A stretch of 5,972 nucleotides of DNA from Chitinophaga pinensis (GCA_945872015.1 CAMBYJ010000121.1:1-5972); one strand, 5' to 3'; shown: positions 1-5,882, counted from the stretch's first letter. The notes: generated by a model from the sequence alone, not told the origin. A program made the numbers and translations.

Positions 1-85
1 ATCTCGAAAACCCAAGCGACTACTAAGCATGTAGAAAGCTTATTATTTCCTTATCTGGACGTGGGTTCAACTCCCACCGGCTCCA
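1..85 (+). ncRNA. ssrA: tmRNA (transfer-messenger RNA), 3' part
   Basis: This is the 3' end of tmRNA, which rescues stalled ribosomes by acting as alanyl-tRNA and then as a short message. The sequence shows the conserved block CTAAGCATGTAG at 23-34, a T arm (stem GTGGG 61-65, loop TTCAACT 66-72, stem CCCAC 73-77) and the 3' acceptor strand CGGCTCC (78-84) followed by discriminator A85. The next bases are CGA, so the CCA end is not encoded and must be added by the CCA-adding enzyme. The 5' acceptor strand, the pseudoknots and the tag reading frame lie left of the window, so the tag peptide cannot be read. The identification rests on close likeness to the 3' end of known tmRNAs and is firm; the exact 5' limit is outside the window. 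Confidence 0.93.
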
Positions 86-93
86 CGAACTTT

Positions 94-108
94 GCCTCGC
101 GCCGAGGC
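94..108. repeat. Short GC-rich hairpin after tmRNA
   Basis: GCCTCG (94-99) pairs perfectly with CGAGGC (103-108) around a CGC loop. On the plus strand it is followed by A7 rather than T, so it is not a classic intrinsic terminator for tmRNA. It could help define the trailer of the tmRNA precursor that 3' processing removes. GC-rich sequence stands out in this AT-rich surrounding. Confidence 0.6.
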
Positions 109-110
109 GC

Positions 111-183
111 AAAAAAAGCTCATTTGAATTTCAATAGACACGGGTTTAAACCCGTGTCTTGAGGATTTTGATGGGCTTTTTTA
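111..183. terminator. Long hairpin, probable bidirectional terminator for tmRNA and the efflux operon
   Basis: A7 at 111-117 faces T6 at 177-182. The arms AAAAAAGCTCAT (112-123) and ATGGGCTTTTTT (171-182) pair with only G-U wobbles. Inward the pairing continues imperfectly to a perfect 24-bp palindrome at 136-159 (AGACACGGGTTT followed by its reverse complement). On the plus strand the stem ends in GGGC plus T6, suiting termination of tmRNA. On the minus strand it ends in GAGC plus T7, suiting termination of the operon. That use is inferred from shape and from the convergent gene order; no better T-tract hairpin for the minus strand is visible between 183 and 523. Confidence 0.55.
136..159. 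repeat. Perfect 24-bp palindrome sharing a core with the nearby structured repeats
   Basis: AGACACGGGTTT (136-147) is followed without spacer by its exact reverse complement (148-159). Its inner part, CACGGGTTT and CCCGTG, is the same as the stem core of the repeat at 392-450, where about 28 bases are inserted between the two halves. It sits at the tip of the long hairpin at 111-183. Confidence 0.8.
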
Positions 184-202
184 TTTGCTACGAAGTAGCA
201 AA
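184..202. repeat. Short perfect hairpin with GAA loop
   Basis: TTTGCTAC (184-191) and GTAGCAAA (195-202) pair perfectly over 8 bp around a three-base GAA loop. It follows directly on the T tract of the long hairpin and abuts the inverted copy of the tmRNA 3' end. No function can be assigned. Confidence 0.65.
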
Positions 203-234
203 AGGCAAAGTTCGTGGGAGCTTCATTTATATTC

Positions 235-294
235 AAACAGGGACGGGTTTGCCTGAAATGTGCTCGCGCTACTACAGGCCCATCCCTGTTTTTT
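235..294 (+). repeat. Structured intergenic repeat, copy 1, with terminator-like T tract
   Basis: AAACAGGGA (235-243) pairs with TCCCTGTTT (283-291). After one C/A mismatch GGG (245-247) pairs with CCC (279-281), and CCTG (252-255) with CAGG (275-278). The unpaired inner part is 256-274. T6 at 289-294 gives it the form of an intrinsic terminator on the plus strand, possibly a back-up for tmRNA. It shares the core ACGGGTTTGCCTG and GCGCTACTACAGGCCC with copy 2 at 392-450 but has different outer arms. Confidence 0.75.
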
Positions 295-391
295 AAACAT
301 TGAATTCTAATACTTGCAAAATAGGTAACGATGAAATTATATAGGATGCCTCATATTTTTAAATTCCTTTGAATTAATCAAATTCCGATAT

Positions 392-450
392 TACAAAGGC
401 ACGGGTTTGCCTGAAGTGAGCTTGCGCTACTACAGGCCCGTGCCTTTGTA
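392..450. repeat. Structured intergenic repeat, copy 2
   Basis: TACAAAGGCACGGG (392-405) pairs perfectly with CCCGTGCCTTTGTA (437-450). A TTTG bulge follows, then CCTG (410-413) with CAGG (433-436), then AGT/ACT and AGC/GCT around a TTGC loop (422-425). The element is thus one long bulged hairpin of about 24 bp. It has the same core as copy 1 at 235-294. There is no adjacent T tract on either strand, so it is not an obvious intrinsic terminator, although it lies about 75 bp beyond the end of the efflux operon and could protect or end that mRNA. Confidence 0.75.
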
Positions 451-490
451 TGAGATGTCGCATTTTCAATCCCGTTAGATTGGGAAGCGA

Positions 491-526
491 ATTAGCACAT
501 TATCAAATTAACAAATTAGCAAATTA
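491..526. repeat. AAATTA-type short tandem repeat overlapping the tolC stop codon
   Basis: ATTAGCACATTA (491-502) is followed by three 8-bp units ending in CAAATTA: TCAAATTA, ACAAATTA and GCAAATTA (503-526). The last unit supplies the TTA that is the stop codon of the minus-strand tolC-like gene. Runs of this kind are, to my knowledge, common between genes in Bacteroidota; this is a memory-based statement, not a search result. Confidence 0.6.
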
Positions 527-1909
527 AAAATCCACCTTTCCCAAATTATACTTATACATCAACACCGACTTCTGTTGCTTCGCTTGTAAATCGACAAGTT
601 TAAGACGGGCGTTGACCATGTTTGATTCGCGGGTGTTGACTAAGAACAAGGAGCTTTCTCCAGTTTCAAATAAGGTATTCTCAGCGTATAATAATTGCTC
701 ATATCCTCTTACGGTTTGCTCGTAGGAGATAATCTGCTGATTCAATAAAATCAATTCCTGCTCATTCGCTTTTATTTTATTCGTCAACACATTGGTTTTT
801 CGTTCTCGTTCATAGCTAGCATCCTGCAATTTGATTTTCGCTAATTGTAATCCACCTCGCTCTTTTCTCAATAACACCGGAACAGAGAATGTAAATCCCC
901 ATTTGTAGTTATTCAAATTGTACGTTAAGGCCTCACTGTTAGTAGTAGCAAAACTGAGCGCATTGTAATTCAAATTCAAGACAGGCTTCAACTGTTCTTG
1001 CTTCCAGCGTTTGTCAAATTCCAACGACTGAATTTTGTAATTCGCTAAATTGATTTGTGGATGTTGTTTAATGATATCTTCTATTGCCTCTTGCATCAGT
1101 ATTTCAACATTTGGCAATGTCAACGATGGGGTAGTGCCTTCACGAATCATTAATGGTAGTTCATCGGCCGTCCATAGATAAGAGGAAATCTCAAAACTGC
1201 GTTTAATAAATTCTAATCGCGCCTGCTCTTTACTCAAGTAACGTTCTTGTAATTGTACACTTGCTTCAAGGGTATCTAACATAGGACGATCACCATATAC
1301 AGCACTGCTTTTTATTGCAGCGAATCGTTGTTGGTTTACAGCATACACTTCTTCCAACACTTTAAAATTCTGATAGCTTTGAAACCAATTCCAGTAAACT
1401 GAACCCGCTTCCAACAATATATCATTCATCATTAATCGCTGTTCTTCCACGGTCGCCTTTTGATAGACTTCTGCCTGGCGAAATGCATTTCTTCGTTGAT
1501 CAAAAAGTAATCCTTGTAATACAGGAAGTGAAGCTCCCACCTGATACAATCCACCATCAGGTGTTATCCATTCAGGATTTATAAAATCACCGTAAGTACT
1601 ATTATAACCTGATTTTATATCGATACCCGCCCAAGTAGGAATAGATATTCCTGCATTGAAATATTGAAAATATTCTTTCTGTCCGTAATACTTTTCATCA
1701 ATCGTGCTGGAAATTTTCGGATCGAAACTACCACGTGCACTTAACATCGTTGCTTTACCTTCATTAATTTTCAATTGAGCCTGCTTTGCAACAGGATGAA
1801 AATTCTTGACATAGTAAATGAACGTATCAAGATTTAAAACAACGGTTGAGTCGTTTGCTTTAACTGATACAGCAAATAGGAGTGATAATATTAAAAATTT
1901 TAATTTCAC
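524..1909 (-). CDS. TolC-family outer-membrane efflux channel
   Basis: This 461-residue protein is the outer-membrane exit duct of the export system in this operon. Residues 1-18 form a signal peptide (two lysines, hydrophobic stretch, cleavage likely after VKA). The mature part shows the two-fold repeat of the outer membrane efflux protein family: long alpha-helical segments at about 28-60, 135-245, 268-305 and 350-455, and two beta-rich segments at about 62-130 and 306-347 that would form the barrel. The helix pair after each beta segment carries the usual Leu-, Ala- and Gln-rich heptads, for example LLYAENTLFETGESSLF near 406-422. Length is normal for the family. The start is GTG, overlapping the stop of the adaptor gene by 4 bp (GTGA), which implies coupled translation; the signal peptide begins exactly there. 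It is last in the operon. The family is certain; the substrate is not shown. Confidence 0.92.
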   Translation of the reverse strand: MKLKFLILSLLFAVSVKANDSTVVLNLDTFIYYVKNFHPVAKQAQLKINEGKATMLSARGSFDPKISSTIDEKYYGQKEYFQYFNAGISIPTWAGIDIKSGYNSTYGDFINPEWITPDGGLYQVGASLPVLQGLLFDQRRNAFRQAEVYQKATVEEQRLMMNDILLEAGSVYWNWFQSYQNFKVLEEVYAVNQQRFAAIKSSAVYGDRPMLDTLEASVQLQERYLSKEQARLEFIKRSFEISSYLWTADELPLMIREGTTPSLTLPNVEILMQEAIEDIIKQHPQINLANYKIQSLEFDKRWKQEQLKPVLNLNYNALSFATTNSEALTYNLNNYKWGFTFSVPVLLRKERGGLQLAKIKLQDASYERERKTNVLTNKIKANEQELILLNQQIISYEQTVRGYEQLLYAENTLFETGESSLFLVNTRESNMVNARLKLVDLQAKQQKSVLMYKYNLGKVDF

Positions 1910-3252
1910 TTTGATTCTTTTTTCGTTTTACTTTCTTTTGGTTGATAATAATCTGGAGGGAATCCGTTGGTCTGGCGCCATAGTTCATAACCAATAGTTA
2001 CGGTCTTCAGGAAGGCGATACCGTTAGCACCTGCACCAACCTTTAATGCAGCTGGCCACGGATGATCATTTTTATCAGGTGCAACCAAAGCTCTGTATTT
2101 TCCATTATCGCTGATAAAATTATCAATTGCTACGATTTTACCTGTATATGTACCGTAGCTGATATTTGGCCATCCAGAGAAAATTACAGCTGGCCATCCA
2201 TCAAACTGCACTTGTACTTTTTCACCTTTGCTTACTAAAGGTAAATCAACAGGATTAATATACATCTCCACGGCTAAATCATAATTAGCAGGCATGATAG
2301 TAACAAGTGGTTGTCCCTCTTTAATATTCTCACCTAATCCTTGTTGAACAGCTTTCGTGATATATCCATCTTGAGGTGCTTTGATATAATACATACCGCT
2401 TCTCACAGAATAATTCATGAATTGATTTTGCAACTTTGTTACAGACATTTCACCATCGTACATATTACTAACAGCTGTAAACTTTTCTGATTCTGCTTTT
2501 GATAGCTTATCCTGATATTCAGTTTTAATACTTTGTATTTCAACTCGTGCATTTAGTACTTCATTGCTTGATGTCATTAATTTGTTTTCCTGTGACATCA
2601 TTTTTGAAAGGGCCTCCTGCATTTTCATTTTACGAATTTCAAGATCTGTCAACGATTTCAAACCTTGCTTGTAAAGTTCTTGCATACGATCATACTGCTC
2701 TTTTGCGATTTTATAATTTAGCTTTTCAGCTTCCAACGTTACACTGTCTGTTGCCACTTTTAGAAAAGCTTGTTTTAATTTATTTGAAGCTTGTTCTAAC
2801 TTTAACATTTGTGTTTGTGAGATAGCATCAATCTGATTATCGAGTGAACGAACTTTATCCATATACCCTTGAACAGAGAGCTCTTTCGATTTTAACTGTT
2901 CTCCTGTTCGTTTAACTAATGATGAATCAAGATAGTCTTCTTTAATTTCCGAGATGAATAAAATCGTATCACCTTTTCTTACAAGATCACCTTCTTTCAC
3001 ATACCACTTTTCAACGCGACCAGGAATGATACTTTGAATTGTTTGCGGACGCTGATCAGGACGAAGAGCAGTTACATTTCCGATTGAACGAATGTTCTGC
3101 GTCCAAGGTAGAAACAAGAATATGATGAATAAAACAAGTAGATAATAAAATATCTTCTTAATAACAGACTTATACTTTTTCTCTTCTATTGTTTGCAAAG
3201 AAGAAAACTCATCTGCTGGTTTTATATTGTTTTTAGGAGATAGGTTAAGCAT
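1906..3252 (-). CDS. HlyD-family periplasmic adaptor (membrane fusion protein)
   Basis: A 448-residue adaptor that would link the inner-membrane ABC protein to the TolC-type channel. It has a short cytoplasmic tail, one membrane helix (about 34-50), a first lipoyl half-domain (about 71-101, with GRVEKWYVKEGDLVRKGD), a long coiled-coil hairpin (about 105-285), the second lipoyl half (about 288-320, with KAPQDGYI) and a beta-barrel part from about 324. At the hairpin turn R189, L193 and S200 fit the RxxxLxxxxxxS tip motif known from AcrA/HlyD adaptors for docking to TolC. The C-terminus is lysine-rich. The ATG start overlaps the ABC gene by 8 bp and the stop overlaps the channel gene by 4 bp. 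The domain order is that of type I secretion and ABC efflux adaptors rather than RND adaptors, because of the N-terminal membrane helix and the length of the hairpin. Confidence 0.93.
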   Translation of the reverse strand: MLNLSPKNNIKPADEFSSLQTIEEKKYKSVIKKIFYYLLVLFIIFLFLPWTQNIRSIGNVTALRPDQRPQTIQSIIPGRVEKWYVKEGDLVRKGDTILFISEIKEDYLDSSLVKRTGEQLKSKELSVQGYMDKVRSLDNQIDAISQTQMLKLEQASNKLKQAFLKVATDSVTLEAEKLNYKIAKEQYDRMQELYKQGLKSLTDLEIRKMKMQEALSKMMSQENKLMTSSNEVLNARVEIQSIKTEYQDKLSKAESEKFTAVSNMYDGEMSVTKLQNQFMNYSVRSGMYYIKAPQDGYITKAVQQGLGENIKEGQPLVTIMPANYDLAVEMYINPVDLPLVSKGEKVQVQFDGWPAVIFSGWPNISYGTYTGKIVAIDNFISDNGKYRALVAPDKNDHPWPAALKVGAGANGIAFLKTVTIGYELWRQTNGFPPDYYQPKESKTKKESK

Positions 3253-4906
3253 GGCTGATAGTTCCTGATTTCATTAAATAACTTCTGTTACATTTTGATA
3301 AAAAGTATTCATCATTTGTAATGGCAATAACGGTACAGTTGAATTTATCTGATAATAGATAATCTGTTATTTTATTTTTATCGTTTTCTGAAAGATTTTC
3401 AAAACAATCTTCAAGCAATAACAATTTAGGGTGATGTACAATTGCACGAGCTAAAAGTAACTTCTGAATTACACTCTTCGGAAAACTTTGTCCATCGTTA
3501 TACACTTTTGTGTTGAGTCCTTGAGGTAACGATTTCACAAACTCTTTTAACATTAATAAATCGATGACTTCTAATACATCATTCGTTGTTACATTTTCAC
3601 GACCTAAGGTAATATTGTCTTCAATGCTACCATTAAAAAGCTCATCACCATTTATACAAGTTCCCGTATTAATTCGAATCGAATCCATATTATAATTTCC
3701 AACTGGTAAATCATTAAAACAGACATTACCCTTTTGGAATTGGAATTGACCAGAGATTAACTTCATCAATGTTGATTTACCTGAGCCATTATATCCTTGA
3801 ATTGCAACTTTAGCTTTAGAAGCAACTTGAAGATTGCAATTATCAATGGTTGCACCTACAGCATTCGGATAACTAAATTTAACCTCTTTTAATTCGACTA
3901 CGAAAGGATGAGCTTTATCGATGATTAATCCATCCGAATTACTTTCGAGATTAAGGTCACTTACTTGTCCTATTTTTTCTAGAGAGGTCAATACATCATA
4001 GATAGTTTCGAGACATAAAATAATTTTCTCAACAGAACCAATGACTAATAAAATGATAAGCTCAGCAGCCACAAACTGACCGATATTCATTTGCTGATTT
4101 ATTACAAGAACACCACCAATACTTAATAAACAAGCTGCAATGAAAACTTTAAATCCTATCAAATAAACCATTTGCTGTCTTAAAACAGCATAATGATTCT
4201 CACGAGCTGTTAAATATTTATTTACTCTTCGATCTGTTTCGGCTCCTGCAAGATGAGTACTACCTGCCATTTTAAACGACACTCTTGCACGCGCTAATTC
4301 CTGCAACCAAAAAGCGACATTGAATTTATTTCCTGACTCTTTAAGACTTGTTTCAAACCCTTTTTTACTGGTGTATTTCAGAATAAAGTACAACACAAGT
4401 AATACGGTTATACTTAATAAAATAAAGAGTGGATGATAAAGTGATAGCAAAAACAAACCAAAAACAATCTGCAAAGTTGCTAATGAAAAATCAATAAGAA
4501 TTTTTGATAACCCTTTTTGTACAGTTGTGATATCAAAAAAACGATTCATTAATTCAGGAGCATATTTTTTATAGAGTTCTTCTGATTTAATATTCGGAAT
4601 ACGAAGAGCAAAGTCGAACGCTGCTCTTGCAAACAATGATTGCTGAATATTTTCAGTGATACGTAATTGCATAACTTGTAAAGTACCTGCTAAAACAATA
4701 CCGGCGATGACAATAATAATTAACACGACAAAAGAAATAGATATTTCACCTCCTTGTATAATATTAATAATTGCTTGAATTCCGAGCGGCAATGTTAGTG
4801 CAACAAGTCCACTGAAAAATGATAGCGAATAGATCTGTCGTATCTCCTTATTATTTGCTTTTAATAAGGACCAGAATCTGATTAACGGGTTAGGGTAGTT
4901 ATCCAT
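3245..4906 (-). CDS. ABC exporter, membrane domain fused to a divergent ATP-binding domain
   Basis: A 553-residue half-transporter of the type I secretion/multidrug exporter shape, with no C39 peptidase domain in front. Six membrane helices are seen at about 27-48, 58-80, 136-155, 158-177, 246-268 and 277-297. The ATP-binding domain (about 336-553) has an A-loop Tyr346 and an intact Walker A, GYNGSGKST (371-379). The other motifs depart from consensus by my alignment: Q-loop Asn419 in place of Gln; FPKSV (475-479) in place of LSGGQ, still followed by a normal QKLLLARAI helix; LLLLED (495-500) in place of LLLLDE; Asn531 in place of the H-loop His. The frame is open and the fold elements are in the right places, so this is divergence rather than decay. 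ATP may be bound but hydrolysed poorly, or by altered chemistry. It would work as a homodimer with the adaptor encoded next. The start shares one base with the stop of the regulator gene. Confidence 0.9.
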   Translation of the reverse strand: MDNYPNPLIRFWSLLKANNKEIRQIYSLSFFSGLVALTLPLGIQAIINIIQGGEISISFVVLIIIVIAGIVLAGTLQVMQLRITENIQQSLFARAAFDFALRIPNIKSEELYKKYAPELMNRFFDITTVQKGLSKILIDFSLATLQIVFGLFLLSLYHPLFILLSITVLLVLYFILKYTSKKGFETSLKESGNKFNVAFWLQELARARVSFKMAGSTHLAGAETDRRVNKYLTARENHYAVLRQQMVYLIGFKVFIAACLLSIGGVLVINQQMNIGQFVAAELIILLVIGSVEKIILCLETIYDVLTSLEKIGQVSDLNLESNSDGLIIDKAHPFVVELKEVKFSYPNAVGATIDNCNLQVASKAKVAIQGYNGSGKSTLMKLISGQFQFQKGNVCFNDLPVGNYNMDSIRINTGTCINGDELFNGSIEDNITLGRENVTTNDVLEVIDLLMLKEFVKSLPQGLNTKVYNDGQSFPKSVIQKLLLARAIVHHPKLLLLEDCFENLSENDKNKITDYLLSDKFNCTVIAITNDEYFLSKCNRSYLMKSGTISHA

Positions 4907-5592
4907 TATTTTTTTGTTATGGTAATAGATTTAAAAATAATATCGGTAAAAAACTGCTGAATATGATCATCAGTACGGGAAATATTAGTTAAACGTGGGA
5001 GATGATCAGTAAAATGATGCTGTAAGTGCGCACCTTCAATAACAGTGGAGATGAGCATATTTGGAAATTTATACTTAGGATTATATTCAAGAACAATCTC
5101 GGAAACCTTTTCAACAAATTTTTTATACTCACTGTAGGCACCAATTTTATTTTCATTATCGACTTCTTTATTCAAAAATGATTTTGTTGATTCTGTAAAA
5201 GCGATACTATTCAACTTTTTCAAATTTATGTAATCGTACTTTTCATCATTATCTATTTTATCGGTAATTAAACTAATTGCTCGCTCTAACTTAACTTTAG
5301 AAGAAGTGATATTAGTGGTAGCAAATACTAAACGATATTCCATCCAGCTCCAATACCAAGATATTAGATAGAGTAGTAACTTTTGCTTACTCTCAAAATA
5401 GCGATAAACAGAGGACTCCGTTGAATTGATAGCATGCGCTAATTTACGTATTGTAAAATCCTCATATCCCATTGAGTTAATCATATCAATACTTTTCGCT
5501 ATGATTTTCACACCTAAGTCGCTGCTATTAGGATCTTTAAGATAAAGCTTTGAATTTACCTGAATGGGAATCGCGGTAGGAAGTTCAAACAT
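4906..5592 (-). CDS. TetR/AcrR-family transcriptional regulator
   Basis: A 228-residue regulator, first gene of the efflux operon. The N-terminal DNA-binding part includes a helix-turn-helix at about 45-70, with FTIRKLAHAINSTESSVYRY and then FESKQKL, the hallmark of TetR proteins. The C-terminal part (about 80-228) is helical and variable and would hold the ligand pocket and dimer face; its ligand cannot be told. I place the start at ATG 5592 (protein begins MFELPTAIPIQ). An in-frame GTG at 5634 would add 14 residues, but the promoter -7 box and the inverted repeat lie inside that extension. The leader is short and has no SD-like site, as is usual in Bacteroidota. The stop shares one base with the start of the ABC gene (TAATG). 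It most likely represses its own operon. Confidence 0.88.
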   Translation of the reverse strand: MFELPTAIPIQVNSKLYLKDPNSSDLGVKIIAKSIDMINSMGYEDFTIRKLAHAINSTESSVYRYFESKQKLLLYLISWYWSWMEYRLVFATTNITSSKVKLERAISLITDKIDNDEKYDYINLKKLNSIAFTESTKSFLNKEVDNENKIGAYSEYKKFVEKVSEIVLEYNPKYKFPNMLISTVIEGAHLQHHFTDHLPRLTNISRTDDHIQQFFTDIIFKSITITKK

Positions 5593-5605
5593 AAACAATG
5601 TTATT

Positions 5606-5644
5606 TTGGGCAAATGTAATAGTAATACTATCACAAATGCACAA
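5606..5644 (-). promoter_or_regulatory. Promoter of the efflux operon (Bacteroidota type)
   Basis: On the minus strand TACATTTG (5618-5611) matches the TAnnTTTG -7 box of Bacteroidota exactly. Upstream, TTTG (5637-5634) lies 15 bases away and TTG (5644-5642) lies 23 bases away; either could serve as the -33 element, the first being rather close. Transcription would start near 5606, leaving about 13 bases before the ATG at 5592. This was read by eye against the published consensus. Confidence 0.6.
5615..5635. promoter_or_regulatory. Candidate TetR operator
   Basis: A 21-bp inverted repeat with arms TGTAATAGTA (5615-5624) and TACTATCACA (5626-5635) around a central A5625; 9 of 10 arm positions pair, the exception being A5618/C5632. 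The inner 13 bp are a perfect palindrome. Size and symmetry are typical of TetR-family operators. It overlaps the -7 box and fills the space up to the -33 element, so a bound repressor would block RNA polymerase. That the adjacent TetR protein binds it is inference. Confidence 0.6.
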
Positions 5645-5709
5645 TTTTAACATAATTTAACAAATCAGATGGAGAATGCTTACTTCTACATCTAAAAACT
5701 TATAGCAAA

Positions 5710-5741
5710 AAAAATCCCCGGGCATTCACCCAGGGATTTTT
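5710..5741. terminator. Strong bidirectional intrinsic terminator
   Basis: AAAAATCCC (5710-5718) pairs with GGGATTTTT (5733-5741). After a C/A mismatch GGG (5720-5722) pairs with CCC (5729-5731), closing a CATTCA loop. T5 follows on the plus strand and T8 on the minus strand (complement of A8, 5707-5714). It lies 19 bases after a minus-strand stop codon at 5761-5763 and about 65 bases upstream of the efflux promoter. It therefore most likely ends transcription coming leftward from the right and insulates the operon. Confidence 0.8.
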
Positions 5742-5760
5742 AAAACAATTAACCAAAAAT

Positions 5761-5808
5761 TTATTCAACAATCAAACGATTGGTCTCCGAAGAATCACTA
5801 GTTTGTAA
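5761..5808 (-). pseudogene. Possible 3' remnant of a secreted-protein gene (type IX sorting-signal end)
   Basis: Reading the minus strand into the stop at 5763-5761, the last codons give LQTSDSSETNRLIVE. The ending ETNRLIVE resembles the extreme C-terminus of type IX secretion sorting domains, which often close with a short basic-hydrophobic strand such as KLIVE or RIIV. The frame is stopped by TAA at 5811-5809, so only 15 codons or fewer remain. The stop followed closely by a strong terminator is what an intact gene end looks like. The rest of the gene appears to have been removed or replaced at about 5788-5811. The likeness is short and could be chance. Confidence 0.3.
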
Positions 5809-5882
5809 TTATAAGTGTAGATAGATATGTTGCTTCTATGAAAATAAATTTCGGCCTCAGTTTATTCGGTTTTTGACGAAGG

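Larger units (their letters stand above)
83..217. repeat. Inverted repeat copying the tmRNA 3' end
   Basis: Bases 83-97 (CCACGAACTTTGCCT) cover the last two acceptor bases of tmRNA, the discriminator A and the following 12 bases. Their exact reverse complement is at 203-217 (AGGCAAAGTTCGTGG). The match continues weakly outward past one extra G. The outer 15-bp stem encloses a long hairpin (111-183) and a short one (184-202), so the whole could fold like a multi-branch junction. The left arm also overlaps a GC-rich hairpin (GCCTCG 94-99 with CGAGGC 103-108, loop CGC), so the two folds compete. The repeat itself is read directly; its role is unknown. Confidence 0.8.
86..523. other. Gene-free, hairpin-rich intergenic region between tmRNA and the efflux operon
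   Basis: No reading frame worth calling was found on either strand. The left half (86-295) is almost entirely inverted repeats. Positions 296-391 are plain AT-rich sequence in which I see nothing specific. A further structured repeat follows at 392-450, then a weak hairpin (CAATC 467-471 with GATTG 478-482), then AAATTA-type short repeats up to the stop of the tolC-like gene. tmRNA and the efflux operon are transcribed towards each other here, so terminators for both are expected in this stretch. Confidence 0.8.

Noticed and set aside
1..222. Attachment site of an integrated island at the tmRNA 3' end
   Set aside because: The second copy of the tmRNA end is inverted, not direct, and no integrase is present. 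A direct copy farther right, outside the window, cannot be excluded.
235..450. CRISPR array
   Set aside because: There are only two copies, each is a long hairpin with varying outer arms, and there is no regular spacer series or cas gene.
467..482. Hairpin CAATC/GATTG as the operon terminator
   Set aside because: The stem is only 5 bp and the following minus-strand sequence has no T tract, so the evidence is too weak.
2547..2825. Plus-strand open frame of 92 codons
   Set aside because: It lies wholly inside the HlyD coiled-coil coding region on the other strand, shows no domain, and its composition is what the reverse complement of Lys/Glu/Gln-rich codons would give.
3245..4906. Bacteriocin-type ABC exporter with leader peptidase
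   Set aside because: The protein begins directly before the first membrane helix, with no room for a C39 peptidase domain, and no double-glycine leader peptide gene is found nearby.
5593..5634. Upstream in-frame GTG that would extend the TetR protein by 14 residues
   Set aside because: The -7 box and the operator-like palindrome lie inside this stretch, and transcription would begin downstream of the GTG. ATG at 5592 fits the usual length of TetR N-termini.
5839..5877. Plus-strand mini-frame MKINFGLSLFGF
   Set aside because: Twelve codons with no promoter or ribosome site visible; frames this short are expected by chance.
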